A stretch of 53,269 nucleotides of DNA from Bacillota bacterium (lineage in GTDB: Bacteria > Bacillota > Clostridia > Peptostreptococcales > Anaerovoracaceae): positions 1 through 53,269 of the forward strand of contig JAFSCP010000019.1 in NCBI GenBank assembly GCA_017436705.1, in the 5' to 3' direction. How positions within the stretch are numbered: the stretch's first letter is position 1; every line of letters begins with the position of its first letter. The notes under the pieces are model-generated. The model did no database searches, was not told the origin of the DNA, and saw only the letters and a program-made list of their open reading frames with translations. Both the position numbers and the translations under genes were made by a program. Positions 29,388 through 37,565 of this stretch are shown here, piece by piece.

Positions 29388-30692
29388 ATGGACGTTAATG
29401 AAATTATGAAAAACAACTCACTGGTGGCTGACATGGCTCAGTACAAAGAAGTTTTCTGGATAAACCCTGACAGCGGAAAGGATGCCGGAATACCATTCGG
29501 TATGAAAGATATTGAAGATGCGGAAGCAAGACTTGCACGCTTCGCACCTTATCTTGCCAAAGCCTTTCCGGAAACCGCCTGCTCCGGCGGCATCATTGAA
29601 TCGGAGCTTGCCGAAATCGGCCGCATGAAACCGGTCCTTGAAGAAATGACCGGCCATTTCGGCGGCAGATTGTTCATCAAGCTGGACAGCAATCTGCCGG
29701 TTTCCGGATCCATCAAGGCCCGCGGAGGCATCTACGAAGTACTGAAATTTGCTGAGAAAGTTGCAATGGACCAGGGTCTGCTCACATGGGAAGATGATTA
29801 CAGCATTCTCCTTGAGGACCGTTTCAAAGAACTTTTCTCCCGGTATTCCGTGGCGGTAGGCTCTACAGGTAATCTTGGTCTTTCCATCGGCATCATCAGC
29901 GCCAAGCTGGGTTTCAAAGTTACAGTCCACATGTCTGCTGATGCCCGCCAGTGGAAAAAAGACCTGCTCCGTTCCAAGGGAGTTATCGTAATTGAGTACC
30001 CTGAAGATTACCAGGTGGCTGTTGCCCAGGGCCGTAAGGAAGCGGAAGGCGACCCTATGTGTCACTTTGTTGACGACGAAGGCTCTGCGGATCTTTTCCT
30101 CGGCTACTCAGTGGCTGCAAAGCGGATAATCAGTCAGTTTGAAGCCAATAATATTACAGTGGATGAAGACCATCCAGTATTTGTTTACATACCATGCGGT
30201 GTAGGCGGCGCGCCGGGCGGCGTAACCTTCGGTCTTAAGGAAATCTTCGGTGAAAACCTTCATGTTTTCTTTGCAGAACCGACCCACGCACCTTGCATGA
30301 CTCTGGGCCTTGCCACAGGTCTCCACGACGGAATTGCCTGCAGCGATATAGGAGTTGACGGAATGACAGATGCAGACGGACTTGCGGTCGGCCGTGCTTC
30401 CAGACTGGTAGGTTCCATCATGGAAACTCTGCTGGACGGCTGCTACACCATCGGCGACGAAAAACTTTATCCTTTCCTTGCAGCGCTTGCTGACAGCGAA
30501 AACATTTTCATCGAGCCATCATCCTGCGCATCTTTCACAGGCCCTGCGCTTGTTGCACAGGCAGCTGACTACCTTGCTGCAAAAGGCCTGACTGATAAAA
30601 TGGACAATGCAGCCCACATTCTCTGGGCCACCGGCGGCAACATGGTTCCTGAATCCGAAATGAAAGCATATTACGAAAGAGGTAAAAAATAA
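29388..30692 (+). CDS. dsdA: D-serine ammonia-lyase
   Basis: PLP-dependent deamination of D-serine to pyruvate and ammonia. 434 residues, close to E. coli DsdA (442). K110 in [14 protein letters not shown] is the Schiff-base lysine. GSTGNLGLS is the phosphate-binding glycine loop. [29 protein letters not shown] and [13 protein letters not shown] are family motifs. Strong AGGAGG ribosome site. The stop overlaps the start of a thioesterase gene (TAATG), so the two are co-translated. No DsdC regulator or D-serine permease is adjacent. Confidence 0.95.
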   Translation: MDVNEIMKNNSLVADMAQYKEVFWINPDSGKDAGIPFGMKDIEDAEARLARFAPYLAKAFPETACSGGIIESELAEIGRMKPVLEEMTGHFGGRLFIKLDSNLPVSGSIKARGGIYEVLKFAEKVAMDQGLLTWEDDYSILLEDRFKELFSRYSVAVGSTGNLGLSIGIISAKLGFKVTVHMSADARQWKKDLLRSKGVIVIEYPEDYQVAVAQGRKEAEGDPMCHFVDDEGSADLFLGYSVAAKRIISQFEANNITVDEDHPVFVYIPCGVGGAPGGVTFGLKEIFGENLHVFFAEPTHAPCMTLGLATGLHDGIACSDIGVDGMTDADGLAVGRASRLVGSIMETLLDGCYTIGDEKLYPFLAALADSENIFIEPSSCASFTGPALVAQAADYLAAKGLTDKMDNAAHILWATGGNMVPESEMKAYYERGKK

Positions 30693-31153
30693 TGTCAAAT
30701 TCAGTACTCATAACTGATAAAGAGGTCGTAATGGCCAATATGAAGCAGATTGAATATGAAAATGCAACTACACGCCAGCATGAAGTCAATGGCCTTCTGT
30801 CTCCTGTTTATGCTGACTGCAGCATTGAAGACAGGTCCGTTACACTTGAATTCGAAGTGAAACCATGGGAAGCAAACCGGGCCGGAATCCTTCACGGCGG
30901 AGTTATCTGCACAATGCTTGACCACGTTGCTGGTTCAGCAGTAATCACCATGGCAGGAGGATGGTGTCCTACGGTGGACATTGATGTACGCTTTCTGAAA
31001 CCAGGAAAAATCGGTGACAGACTGGTTGGGGTGGGCAGATTTGTAAGCGCTGGAAGACGTGTTTTCCAGATGGAAGCCAAGCTTTACAACAAAGAAACCG
31101 GCGATATCATCGCAACCAGCACCTCCACATTCCTTAATACACTTAACAAATAA
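30692..31153 (+). CDS. PaaI-type hotdog-fold thioesterase
   Basis: 153 residues with a single hotdog domain. The HGG motif (GILHGGVICTMLDHVAGSAV) and the following VDIDVRFLKPGKIGDRLVGVGRFV strand set are typical of PaaI/YdiI acyl-CoA thioesterases. The substrate is unknown. Translationally coupled to dsdA by a one-base overlap, an unusual pairing that may only reflect co-transcription. An internal ATG at 30731 could be an alternative start, but the TAATG start has an AGAGG site at proper distance. Confidence 0.88.
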   Translation: MSNSVLITDKEVVMANMKQIEYENATTRQHEVNGLLSPVYADCSIEDRSVTLEFEVKPWEANRAGILHGGVICTMLDHVAGSAVITMAGGWCPTVDIDVRFLKPGKIGDRLVGVGRFVSAGRRVFQMEAKLYNKETGDIIATSTSTFLNTLNK

Positions 31154-31167
31154 AGGAGGTTTCTCCT

Positions 31168-31524
31168 ATGAAGCATATTTCACCTGAGCTCATGGCAAAG
31201 GCCGCAAGTTTTTTCAAGGTTGTGGGTGATGAAACGCGCATGAAAATACTTTGCTGCATTGCAGGCGGAGAACTTTGTGTCAACGATATCGCAGCTGCTG
31301 TAGATATGACAAAGTCAGCTGTTTCCCACCAGCTTAAGCTCCTTAAAGACGAAGGCCTTGTAAAGAGCCGCCGTGACGGCAAAAACATGTTCTATTCTCT
31401 GGATGACCAGCATGTTGTGGATATCATCGACATTGCATTCACACACATCGAGCACAAGTCCCACGGTGATGGCTGCTGCTGCGAAGCCTGCAGCTCCTGT
31501 CACTGTGAACACGACCACGAGTAA
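31168..31524 (+). CDS. ArsR/SmtB-family metal-responsive repressor
   Basis: 118 residues, a winged-helix DNA-binding protein that leaves its operator on metal binding. Core: ELMAKAASFFKVVGDETRMKILCCI, then the recognition helix VNDIAAAVDMTKSAVSHQLKLLKDEGLVKSRRDGKNMFYSL. The C-terminus is a Cys/His-rich tail (GCCCEACSSCHCEHDHE), plus DIAFTHIEHK resembling the alpha-5 metal site of CzrA/SmtB. It is convergent with a P1B-type ATPase whose promoter carries two ArsR-type operators, so zinc/cadmium control of that pump is likely. AAAGGAGG ribosome site. Confidence 0.92.
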   Translation: MKHISPELMAKAASFFKVVGDETRMKILCCIAGGELCVNDIAAAVDMTKSAVSHQLKLLKDEGLVKSRRDGKNMFYSLDDQHVVDIIDIAFTHIEHKSHGDGCCCEACSSCHCEHDHE

Positions 31525-31540
31525 CATAATCAAAAACTAC

Positions 31541-31572
31541 AAAACGGCCTGAAAATTTCAGACCGTTTTTTT
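31541..31572. terminator. Bidirectional terminator, arsR / P-type ATPase
   Basis: A stem of 13 bp with one mismatch (AAACGGCCTGAAA against TTTCAGACCGTTT), followed by seven T on the plus strand and an A-rich stretch on the other side. Confidence 0.8.
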
Positions 31573-31590
31573 ATTGTTTTCATACTTACC

Positions 31591-33450
31591 TTATTTAATT
31601 TTAAGAACTCTCATGGAGTTGATAATTGCAATCATGGACACGCCCACATCTGCGAAAACCGCCGCCCACATGTTGGCAAACCCCAGCGCACTGAGAATCA
31701 GAACCAGAAGCTTTACGCCAAGGGCAAACACTATGTTCTGGCGCACCACAGAAAGGGTCTTTTTCGCTATTCTCATCAATTCCAAAAGCTTGGAAGGTTC
31801 GTCATGCATGATTACCACATCGGCTGCCTCAATGGCCGCATCAGAGCCAAGGCCGCCCATAGCCACCCCCACATCTGCACGGGCCAGTACCGGAGCATCA
31901 TTGATACCGTCACCTACAAAAACCAGTCTGCCTTTTTCAGACTTGGCTGCAAGCAGTTCTTCAACTTTGCGGACTTTATCCTCAGGCAGAAGCTGTGCAA
32001 AGATTCTGTCAATACCAAGTTTCGCCCCCACTGCCTGTGCCGCAGATTCACTGTCACCTGTCAGCATTACGGTTCTGATTCCCGCTGCCTTAAGGCCTGC
32101 AACTGCATGCGCCGCATCCTCTTTAAGCTGATCAGCGATGAGAATATATCCGCAATACTGACCGTCTGCAGCTACATGAACCACGGTACCTGCCTCACTG
32201 ACTTCTTCGTAGGAGATGCCTTTCAGTTCCATAAGTTTGTTATTGCCCGCCAGCACATGACGGCCGTCAACAGCCGCACACACGCCGTGGCCTGCAATCT
32301 CCTCAACATCGCTTATCTGCGATGTAATCTCCGCTCCAAAAGCTCTCAGCAGAGACTGGGAAATGGGATGACTGGAGTTACTTTCAGCAGCTGCTGCAAG
32401 ACGAAGAATTTCTTCCTTGCCGAGCTCTCCGCGGGGCATAATCTTTTCCACTTCGAAAACGCCTTTGGTCAGGGTTCCTGTTTTGTCCATCACCACATAT
32501 TCTGCGTAAGCCGCTGCCTCCAGATAGTTGCTGCCCTTTACAAGCACGCCGATTTTAGATGCTGCACCTATGCCACCGAAAAATCCCAGAGGCACTGAAA
32601 TCACCAGTGCACACGGACATGATACTACCAGGAAATTGAGCGCCCTGTACAGCCAGTCGCTGAAAACAGCACCTTCCGCCACCAGAGGAGGAATAACCGC
32701 CAGAACTGCCGCAGTGATAACAACCGCCGGTGTGTATACCGCCGCAAAACGGGTGATAAAGTTTTCGGTCTTTGCCTTCTGGCTTGTGGCGTTTTCCACC
32801 AGCTCCAGGATTTTATTCACCGTAGACTCACCGAACTCCCTGGTAACGCGGACCTCCAGAAGGCCGTTGAGATTGATGCAGCCGCTGAGAATTTCACTGC
32901 CTTCGCATACATCGCGCGGCACCGATTCTCCGGTTAGGGCCGCAGTATCCACCATGGAATTTCCGGTAAGAACAACTCCGTCAAGAGGTACTTTTTCGCC
33001 GGGACGTACTACAATAATATCTCCCGGCTTGACCTGATCCGGATCCACCTTTTCCACAGTTCCGTCGGCCTGCTTCAGGTTGGCATAGTCAGGCCTGATG
33101 TTCATCAGATCGGCAATTGACTTACGTGACTTGCCAACGGCATAATCCTCGAAAAGCTCGCCTACCTGGTAAAACAGCATAACTGCAACAGCCTCAGGAT
33201 ATTCTCCGATGATAAAAGCTCCGATTGAAGCTACCGCCATCAGGAAGTTTTCATCGAAAATCTTGCCGTAACTGATGTTTCGCACCGCCTTAAAAAGCAC
33301 TTTGTATGCGGTCACTCCGTATGCCAGCAGGAAAGCGGCCGGTTTCACCCAGCTTTCAGGCATCAGAAAACCTGTGACCAGTGCTGCCACAAACAGCACG
33401 CCGCTGATTATTAATCTGCGAACTCGCTTTTTCATTGCCCTGTTCCCCAT
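31591..33450 (-). CDS. Zn/Cd/Pb-type P1B-2 metal-exporting ATPase
   Basis: 619 residues, a ZntA/CadA-type efflux pump in the cell membrane. Landmarks: eight membrane helices, TGES (173-176), CPC metal site (278-280), phosphorylated D322 in MDKTGTLTKG, HP motif (H361-P362) and GDGINDAP (513-520). Conserved K580 and D601 in the last two helices match the P1B-2 class. It lacks the usual N-terminal HMA domain; a separate HMA protein is encoded ten bases upstream. The start may be the first ATG (33450) or an ATG five codons later. Regulation by ArsR-type operators is visible upstream. Confidence 0.95.
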   Translation of the reverse strand: MGNRAMKKRVRRLIISGVLFVAALVTGFLMPESWVKPAAFLLAYGVTAYKVLFKAVRNISYGKIFDENFLMAVASIGAFIIGEYPEAVAVMLFYQVGELFEDYAVGKSRKSIADLMNIRPDYANLKQADGTVEKVDPDQVKPGDIIVVRPGEKVPLDGVVLTGNSMVDTAALTGESVPRDVCEGSEILSGCINLNGLLEVRVTREFGESTVNKILELVENATSQKAKTENFITRFAAVYTPAVVITAAVLAVIPPLVAEGAVFSDWLYRALNFLVVSCPCALVISVPLGFFGGIGAASKIGVLVKGSNYLEAAAYAEYVVMDKTGTLTKGVFEVEKIMPRGELGKEEILRLAAAAESNSSHPISQSLLRAFGAEITSQISDVEEIAGHGVCAAVDGRHVLAGNNKLMELKGISYEEVSEAGTVVHVAADGQYCGYILIADQLKEDAAHAVAGLKAAGIRTVMLTGDSESAAQAVGAKLGIDRIFAQLLPEDKVRKVEELLAAKSEKGRLVFVGDGINDAPVLARADVGVAMGGLGSDAAIEAADVVIMHDEPSKLLELMRIAKKTLSVVRQNIVFALGVKLLVLILSALGFANMWAAVFADVGVSMIAIINSMRVLKIK

Positions 33451-33460
33451 ATATTTTCTC

Positions 33461-33682
33461 TTAGATTTCCTTGATAGTTACGTCAGGTTCAGTCTTCTTT
33501 ACTACTTTCTGAATCTGCTTGAAAACTTCATCGTAGCCTTCTTCTTCAGCTTCAACTACCAGCTTGGTTGTGAGGAAGCTTACAGACGCACTCTTCACGC
33601 CTTCAATTTTAGCTACGCCTCTTTCAATTGCAGCTGCACAGTTTGCACAGCAAAGGTCTTCAAGTAAGTATGTTTTCTTCAT
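33461..33682 (-). CDS. Free-standing heavy-metal-associated (HMA) domain protein
   Basis: 73 residues, ferredoxin-like fold. Metal motif CCANC followed by AAAIERGVAKIEGVKSASVSFLTTKLVVEAEE, a standard HMA pattern. The longer frame starts at 33697, but the ATG at 33680-33682 is preferred because GGAGGAATTTGAA lies just before it. Directly upstream of the P1B-type ATPase that lacks this domain, so it probably delivers metal to the pump. Confidence 0.9.
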   Translation of the reverse strand: MKKTYLLEDLCCANCAAAIERGVAKIEGVKSASVSFLTTKLVVEAEEEGYDEVFKQIQKVVKKTEPDVTIKEI

Positions 33683-33718
33683 TTCAAATTCCTCCATATA
33701 TTATGTTTAAACTGTATA

Positions 33719-33779
33719 GTTGAATATTTGTTCAACTGTTATTGTATATATTATAGTTGAATATACGCTCAACTGTCAA
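33719..33779 (-). promoter_or_regulatory. Metal-pump promoter with two ArsR-type operators
   Basis: Minus strand: TTGACA (33774-33779), 18-base spacer, TATAAT (33750-33755). The spacer is exactly an inverted repeat GTTGA/TCAAC (33756-33773). A second, perfect copy GTTGAA-TATTTG-TTCAAC (33719-33736) lies at the expected transcription start. These match the SmtB/CzrA-type operator pattern and should block polymerase without metal. Confidence 0.85.
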
Positions 33780-33789
33780 GCATTTTTTC

Positions 33790-33824
33790 AAAAAACAAAA
33801 AGGCCGTCCCGCAGAGGGACAGCC
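33790..33824 (-). terminator. Terminator of the Fic/DUF1835/GNAT cassette
   Basis: A 9-bp stem GGCCGTCCC / GGGACAGCC with one mismatch and a 5-base loop, followed on the minus strand by a T-rich run (complement of 33790-33801). It lies 14 bases past the GNAT stop. Confidence 0.8.
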
Positions 33825-33837
33825 CGGTCAGATAAAA

Positions 33838-34386
33838 CTATTCTGCTGCAAATAAAGCTTCGTATTCATCGCGGAGCATTGACATAAGGTGAACATCGTA
33901 AAGGACACCATTCTTTCGGCAGTTGTGGCGCAGCACGCCTTCATACTTGAAGCCCAGGGAAAGGTAAAGATATGAAGCCGGATTGCCTGTGTAATGGTCA
34001 AGGTACACACGCTGAAGGTCGAGAATGTCGAAGAGATAGCCCATCATCGCTTCCATGGCCTGCTTGCCGTAGCCTTTGCCGCGGAGGGCAGTATCGGCGA
34101 TGTAAATACGCCAGATTTCAGCTTTCCAGCCATCCTCAATATCTCCAAGAACGATACGGCCGATTCTTTCAGGTTCGCCTTCGCCTTTTTTCAGCAGGAT
34201 TGTGAACTGCTCTGCCTGTGGGTTTTCATCGTCAGCAATATACTTGCGGATGACATCTTCCTTGGTCTGACCGTCTTTGATGCTGAAAAACTCAGTGACT
34301 TCAGGTTTCTGCTCCCACTGGTAAAAGTCGTCTATATCCTCCCATTCAGATGGTCTGATAATTAAATCGTTGGTTTCGAATATCAT
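33838..34386 (-). CDS. GNAT acetyltransferase, RimJ/RimL-like
   Basis: 182 residues, single GNAT domain transferring an acetyl group from acetyl-CoA to an amine. N-terminal LIIRPSEWEDIDDFYQWEQKPEV is typical of the RimJ/RimL/SpeG-like group. The CoA-binding motif A is IYIADTALRGKGYGKQAM, and the late block GNPASYLYLSLGFKYEGVLR is conserved. The substrate is unknown. Last gene of the minus-strand cassette, one base after the first DUF1835-type gene, and followed by a terminator. Confidence 0.88.
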   Translation of the reverse strand: MIFETNDLIIRPSEWEDIDDFYQWEQKPEVTEFFSIKDGQTKEDVIRKYIADDENPQAEQFTILLKKGEGEPERIGRIVLGDIEDGWKAEIWRIYIADTALRGKGYGKQAMEAMMGYLFDILDLQRVYLDHYTGNPASYLYLSLGFKYEGVLRHNCRKNGVLYDVHLMSMLRDEYEALFAAE

Positions 34387-34387
34387 G

Positions 34388-35341
34388 CTATGCCTCCTGT
34401 GATTTTGTAAAAAAGCTTACCCATGGTCTTTCAGGATCATGGCCTGTAACTGTCAGTTTCCCTTCGGCGGCGAAAACATCCACTCTGTGCTGAAGCCAGC
34501 AATCCATTCTGAGGCCGTATTTAATGAGGGCTACGAGAATATCATCATTGCTGAACTCGCCTTCAAAGGAGTTGATAACCTGCCAGATAAGTCCGTCATA
34601 AAAATCATCAGGCACGCTGATTGGCTGGCCGCATACAACCTGTCTGTGAATTGTATTTTCTTCCTTCATTGACTGCCACTTCTGTGCCAGAAGCCTGATC
34701 TGCTCCGGTGATGTCTTCTGTTGAAGTTTTGCCGCCTGCTGGAAAGCCTTTTCATCGGCTTCCATAGTTCCCAGGCTGAAAATAGTCTTACCGTCAAACC
34801 GGCCGGCCCATTCAGGCATTTTGACAAGGTAAATGTTATCTATAGGCAGTCCCATCTCACAAAGCTGGTCCGTAAACCAGAGCAGTCCGCAGTAATCGTC
34901 TGCGTTGTCGCTGTACCAGATGCGCACTTCTTCACCCCAACCGATTCTGTGAGATACCTGGTGTAAAGAAAGTGCTGCGTCCATAAAATTGTATTCTGTC
35001 AATCTTCCATCTGCGTCGTAAAAGCCCAGCATCTGGTGAACTTCGTCCTGTCTTTCAGGTCCAGTCACATCGCCTGCAATGTGACCCATGCTAAGCATCA
35101 GGTGGAAACCAAATACATCTTCTGCATCACCGTCAATGGGTTCTGCCGCCTCCCATTCAGCACGCTTCTGTGCCTCTAATTCACTGAGGTACTCTTCCTG
35201 CTGCGCCTCATCCGGCTGGCCTCCTGATGTTCCATAGAACATCATGGATGGTTTGCCTTTGAAAAGCCATGAGCCACGTCCGAATTTCTGTGCAGCTATA
35301 ATTGTCCCACGTGCATTTGTATTAAAAGTTATTTCAATCAT
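34388..35341 (-). CDS. DUF1835/DUF3658-type protein, copy 1
   Basis: 317 residues of unknown function. The N-terminal domain (EITFNTNARGTIIAAQKFGRG; LMLSMGHIAGDV; EEVRIWYSDNADDYCGLLWFTDQL; IYLVKMPEW) follows the DUF1835 pattern. The C-terminal part (GQPISVPDDFYDGLIWQVINS... LVALIKYGLRMDCWLQHRVDVFAAEGKLTV) fits DUF3658. It is clearly paralogous to the gene encoded just upstream in the same transcript (35352-36302), along its whole length. ATG start after an AGGAxxT site. Domain names are from pattern memory and need a profile search. Confidence 0.7.
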   Translation of the reverse strand: MIEITFNTNARGTIIAAQKFGRGSWLFKGKPSMMFYGTSGGQPDEAQQEEYLSELEAQKRAEWEAAEPIDGDAEDVFGFHLMLSMGHIAGDVTGPERQDEVHQMLGFYDADGRLTEYNFMDAALSLHQVSHRIGWGEEVRIWYSDNADDYCGLLWFTDQLCEMGLPIDNIYLVKMPEWAGRFDGKTIFSLGTMEADEKAFQQAAKLQQKTSPEQIRLLAQKWQSMKEENTIHRQVVCGQPISVPDDFYDGLIWQVINSFEGEFSNDDILVALIKYGLRMDCWLQHRVDVFAAEGKLTVTGHDPERPWVSFFTKSQEA

Positions 35342-35351
35342 TTTTATGTCC

Positions 35352-36302
35352 TCAATCCTTTCTCATGTATATATTATGTCTCGGAAGATCCGGATCCGGT
35401 CCCGCTATTTCCAGTCTGCCCTCAGCCACAAATGCTGCCAGCCTGCAGCGAATCCAGGCATCCTGTAGGCAAGCACAAAGTCCACGCATTGGTCCGATAA
35501 TATGGTGTTCTCTGAACTTTTTCCCTAAGCTTTCTATTGCGTTCCAAATCAGTCCGTCATAAAAATTATCTGGCACACTTATTGGCTGCCCGCCCACGAC
35601 TGCTCTCAGCTGCGAGTTCTCATTCTCCATCTGCCACCATTGTTCTGCCAGAAACTGAATCTGCCATCCTGATACCTGATATTGCGTCTGTGCACACCTG
35701 CATATTTCTTTAACGCTTATTTCCGAAGTGCCCCTTCCAAACCAGGATGTGCCGCCTGGTGACCGGAACCAATCGGGAGTTTTTACAAGAAAAACTTTAT
35801 CAAGTGGAAGCTTTTTCTCAACCAGCTGTGCTGCAAACCATAATAAGCCGCAGTAATCATCCGGATCGTTGCTGTACCATATGCGCACACTTTCTCCGGC
35901 AGCAATATTCTCTGCCACCTGGTCGAGGAAAACTTTCGCATCGTTGAAATTATGTTCTGTTTCTCTGCGATTTTCATCATATATTCCAAGAATCTGATGC
36001 ACTTCTTCCTGACGCTGCTGTCCCGCTGCATCGCCCCAGATATGACCCATGCTCAGCATAAGCTCGAAACGGAACACATCCTGAGGCTTGCCGCCAAGTG
36101 GCTGTGCACTTTCCCATTCTCTGCGCTGCTCCTCATGCCATTTACGGCGCAGTTCTTCAAGCTGCTCTTCATAATACTCATTATCCCGGCTGCCATAAAA
36201 CATAAAAGCCGGGCTGCCCTGAGCTTTGTACTCGCCATTGCCATAGTTCTGTGCCTCACGCAGGCTTAACCAAGCATTGGTGTTGAAAGTAATTTCAAGC
36301 AT
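35352..36302 (-). CDS. DUF1835/DUF3658-type protein, copy 2
   Basis: 316 residues, paralogue of the neighbouring 34388-35341 product. Shared landmarks are EITFNTNAWLSLREAQNYGNG, MLSMGHIWGD, VRIWYSNDPDDYCGLLWFAAQLVE, VFLVKTPDW, GQPISVPDNFYDGLIWNAIESLG, and the C-terminal AEGRLEIAGPDP. The two copies agree mainly in these blocks and differ between them, which points to an old duplication with separate roles rather than a recent tandem copy. It starts after GGGGG, 16 bases from the Fic gene. The function is not known. Confidence 0.7.
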   Translation of the reverse strand: MLEITFNTNAWLSLREAQNYGNGEYKAQGSPAFMFYGSRDNEYYEEQLEELRRKWHEEQRREWESAQPLGGKPQDVFRFELMLSMGHIWGDAAGQQRQEEVHQILGIYDENRRETEHNFNDAKVFLDQVAENIAAGESVRIWYSNDPDDYCGLLWFAAQLVEKKLPLDKVFLVKTPDWFRSPGGTSWFGRGTSEISVKEICRCAQTQYQVSGWQIQFLAEQWWQMENENSQLRAVVGGQPISVPDNFYDGLIWNAIESLGKKFREHHIIGPMRGLCACLQDAWIRCRLAAFVAEGRLEIAGPDPDLPRHNIYMRKD

Positions 36303-36318
36303 AGCTTTGTCCCCCTTT

Positions 36319-37365
36319 CTATACTCTTATATAACGTGTCATCCTTGACTGCCCGATTTTTCTGATTTGTCCAGATTTGACCATTTTGCTCAAAACCGCC
36401 TCTACCGTTGTCGGGCTTACGTCCGGCAATACTGCGCAGATATCCGCCTTTGAGACCGGTACCAGACTGTTAAGAACTGTGGCCTCAATTCTTGCTGTCT
36501 TGGTAATTTTTTTACCATTCACCACAGCAAATCGCTTGTCCAGTTCCTTATAGCACATATAAAGCATGGACAGGAAATTTTCCATAAAAGGAACATACGA
36601 GTTCCCGTTTTCGTGCCATCCGGCTGAAGATTGCTGCAAGGCTTCATAATAGTATGCTTTGAAATTATTTATCTGTTCTTCAAAGGATACATATTTCCCT
36701 GCATCATATCCATTTTTGTAAAGCAGAAGCAGTGAAAGCAGGCGGGACATTCGCCCGTTACCGTCTCTGAAAGGATGGATACACAGAAAATCGAGAATAA
36801 CACACGGAATCAGCAAAAGCTGGTTGATATTTGCATCGTTTCTGGCTTCCATATAAGCCAGCTCAAGTTGTTCCATTGCTTCCTGCACTTCGTCAGCCGG
36901 TGTGGGCCGAAATCTGATTCTGCGTATGCCATTTTTATCTTCTTCAATAATATAGTTATCGCTTGTTTTATACTCTCCACCGTACTCATACCCTGCTATC
37001 TGCATCATCGTTTCATGGAGCCTCAGAATATCTTTCTGGGTGAAATCCAAAGTATCGTGATACAGATGAATTGCATTCAGGGCATCGCGGTAACCGGCGA
37101 TTTCGCCTTCAGTATGATTTAATGGTGCGCTGTCCTGATTTACAATTGCTGCAATACGTTCATCACTGGTTACAATTCCCTCAATGGCATTGGAGCTCTT
37201 TACCGACTGGACTTTGGCCACGGCTTCAAGTTCTGTAAATACTTTTGCGTACTCTTCTTTGCGTACACCTGCCATGGTTTTTAGAGACGCAATACTTGAT
37301 GTAAGAGTAATCAGCTTCGCCGGAAGCAAGCCGTTATTTAAAAAGGAATAATCAAATCTTCTCAT
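36319..37365 (-). CDS. Fic-family protein with C-terminal winged helix
   Basis: 348 residues. The complete Fic active site HPFRDGNGR (197-205) predicts transfer of AMP or another nucleotide monophosphate to target hydroxyls. The N-terminal inhibitory helix SSNAIEG (57-63; SxxxEG) makes it a class II, self-inhibited Fic. The C-terminal 60 residues (ATVLNSLVPVSKADICAVLPDVSPTTVEAVLSKMVKSGQIRKIG) form a helix-turn-helix, suggesting DNA binding or autoregulation. First gene of the cassette with two DUF1835-type proteins and a GNAT enzyme. The AGGAGG site is unusually far (13 bases) from the ATG. Confidence 0.93.
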   Translation of the reverse strand: MRRFDYSFLNNGLLPAKLITLTSSIASLKTMAGVRKEEYAKVFTELEAVAKVQSVKSSNAIEGIVTSDERIAAIVNQDSAPLNHTEGEIAGYRDALNAIHLYHDTLDFTQKDILRLHETMMQIAGYEYGGEYKTSDNYIIEEDKNGIRRIRFRPTPADEVQEAMEQLELAYMEARNDANINQLLLIPCVILDFLCIHPFRDGNGRMSRLLSLLLLYKNGYDAGKYVSFEEQINNFKAYYYEALQQSSAGWHENGNSYVPFMENFLSMLYMCYKELDKRFAVVNGKKITKTARIEATVLNSLVPVSKADICAVLPDVSPTTVEAVLSKMVKSGQIRKIGQSRMTRYIRV

Positions 37366-37398
37366 ATATGCCTATGTCCACCTCCTTTTCTGCATATA

Positions 37399-37462
37399 AT
37401 TATATGGTATTATGTGCAGAAAATCAAGAATTGATGCATATAAATTACAAACTAATATGCAT
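37399..37462 (-). promoter_or_regulatory. Promoter of the Fic cassette with ATGCATAT repeats
   Basis: Minus strand: TTGATT (37422-37427), 17-base spacer, TATAAT (37399-37404). Just upstream lies an inverted pair ATGCATAT (37434-37441) and ATATGCAT (37455-37462) with a 13-base gap. A third TGCATAT overlaps the -10 (37391-37397). The repeats are candidate sites for the Fic protein's own winged helix. Confidence 0.6.
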
Positions 37463-37509
37463 TAAAAAAAAATCCTTACGGGTTCGAGCCCCAACATAAT
37501 GCAAAAAGC

Positions 37510-37540
37510 AAAACAGACAGGCCATTGACCTGTCTGTTTT
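37510..37540 (-). terminator. Second hairpin terminator beyond the truncated tRNA copy
   Basis: A 12-bp stem AAAACAGACAGG / CCTGTCTGTTTT, loop of seven. It stands just beyond the truncated tRNA-Arg 3' end, in the same relation as the real terminator to the real tRNA, although the two stems differ in sequence. Confidence 0.65.
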
Positions 37541-37543
37541 ACT

Positions 37544-37565
37544 TGGTGCGCCACAAGGGACTCGA
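37544..37565 (-). pseudogene. Truncated tRNA-Arg 3' end (direct repeat of the intact gene)
   Basis: 22 bases identical to the CCA end, acceptor 3' strand and part of the T-arm of the intact tRNA-Arg (37736-37757). The match stops in the T-loop, after which sequence turns into the GC-rich insert. This is the pattern left when an element integrates into a tRNA 3' end, or by partial tandem duplication. Confidence 0.75.
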
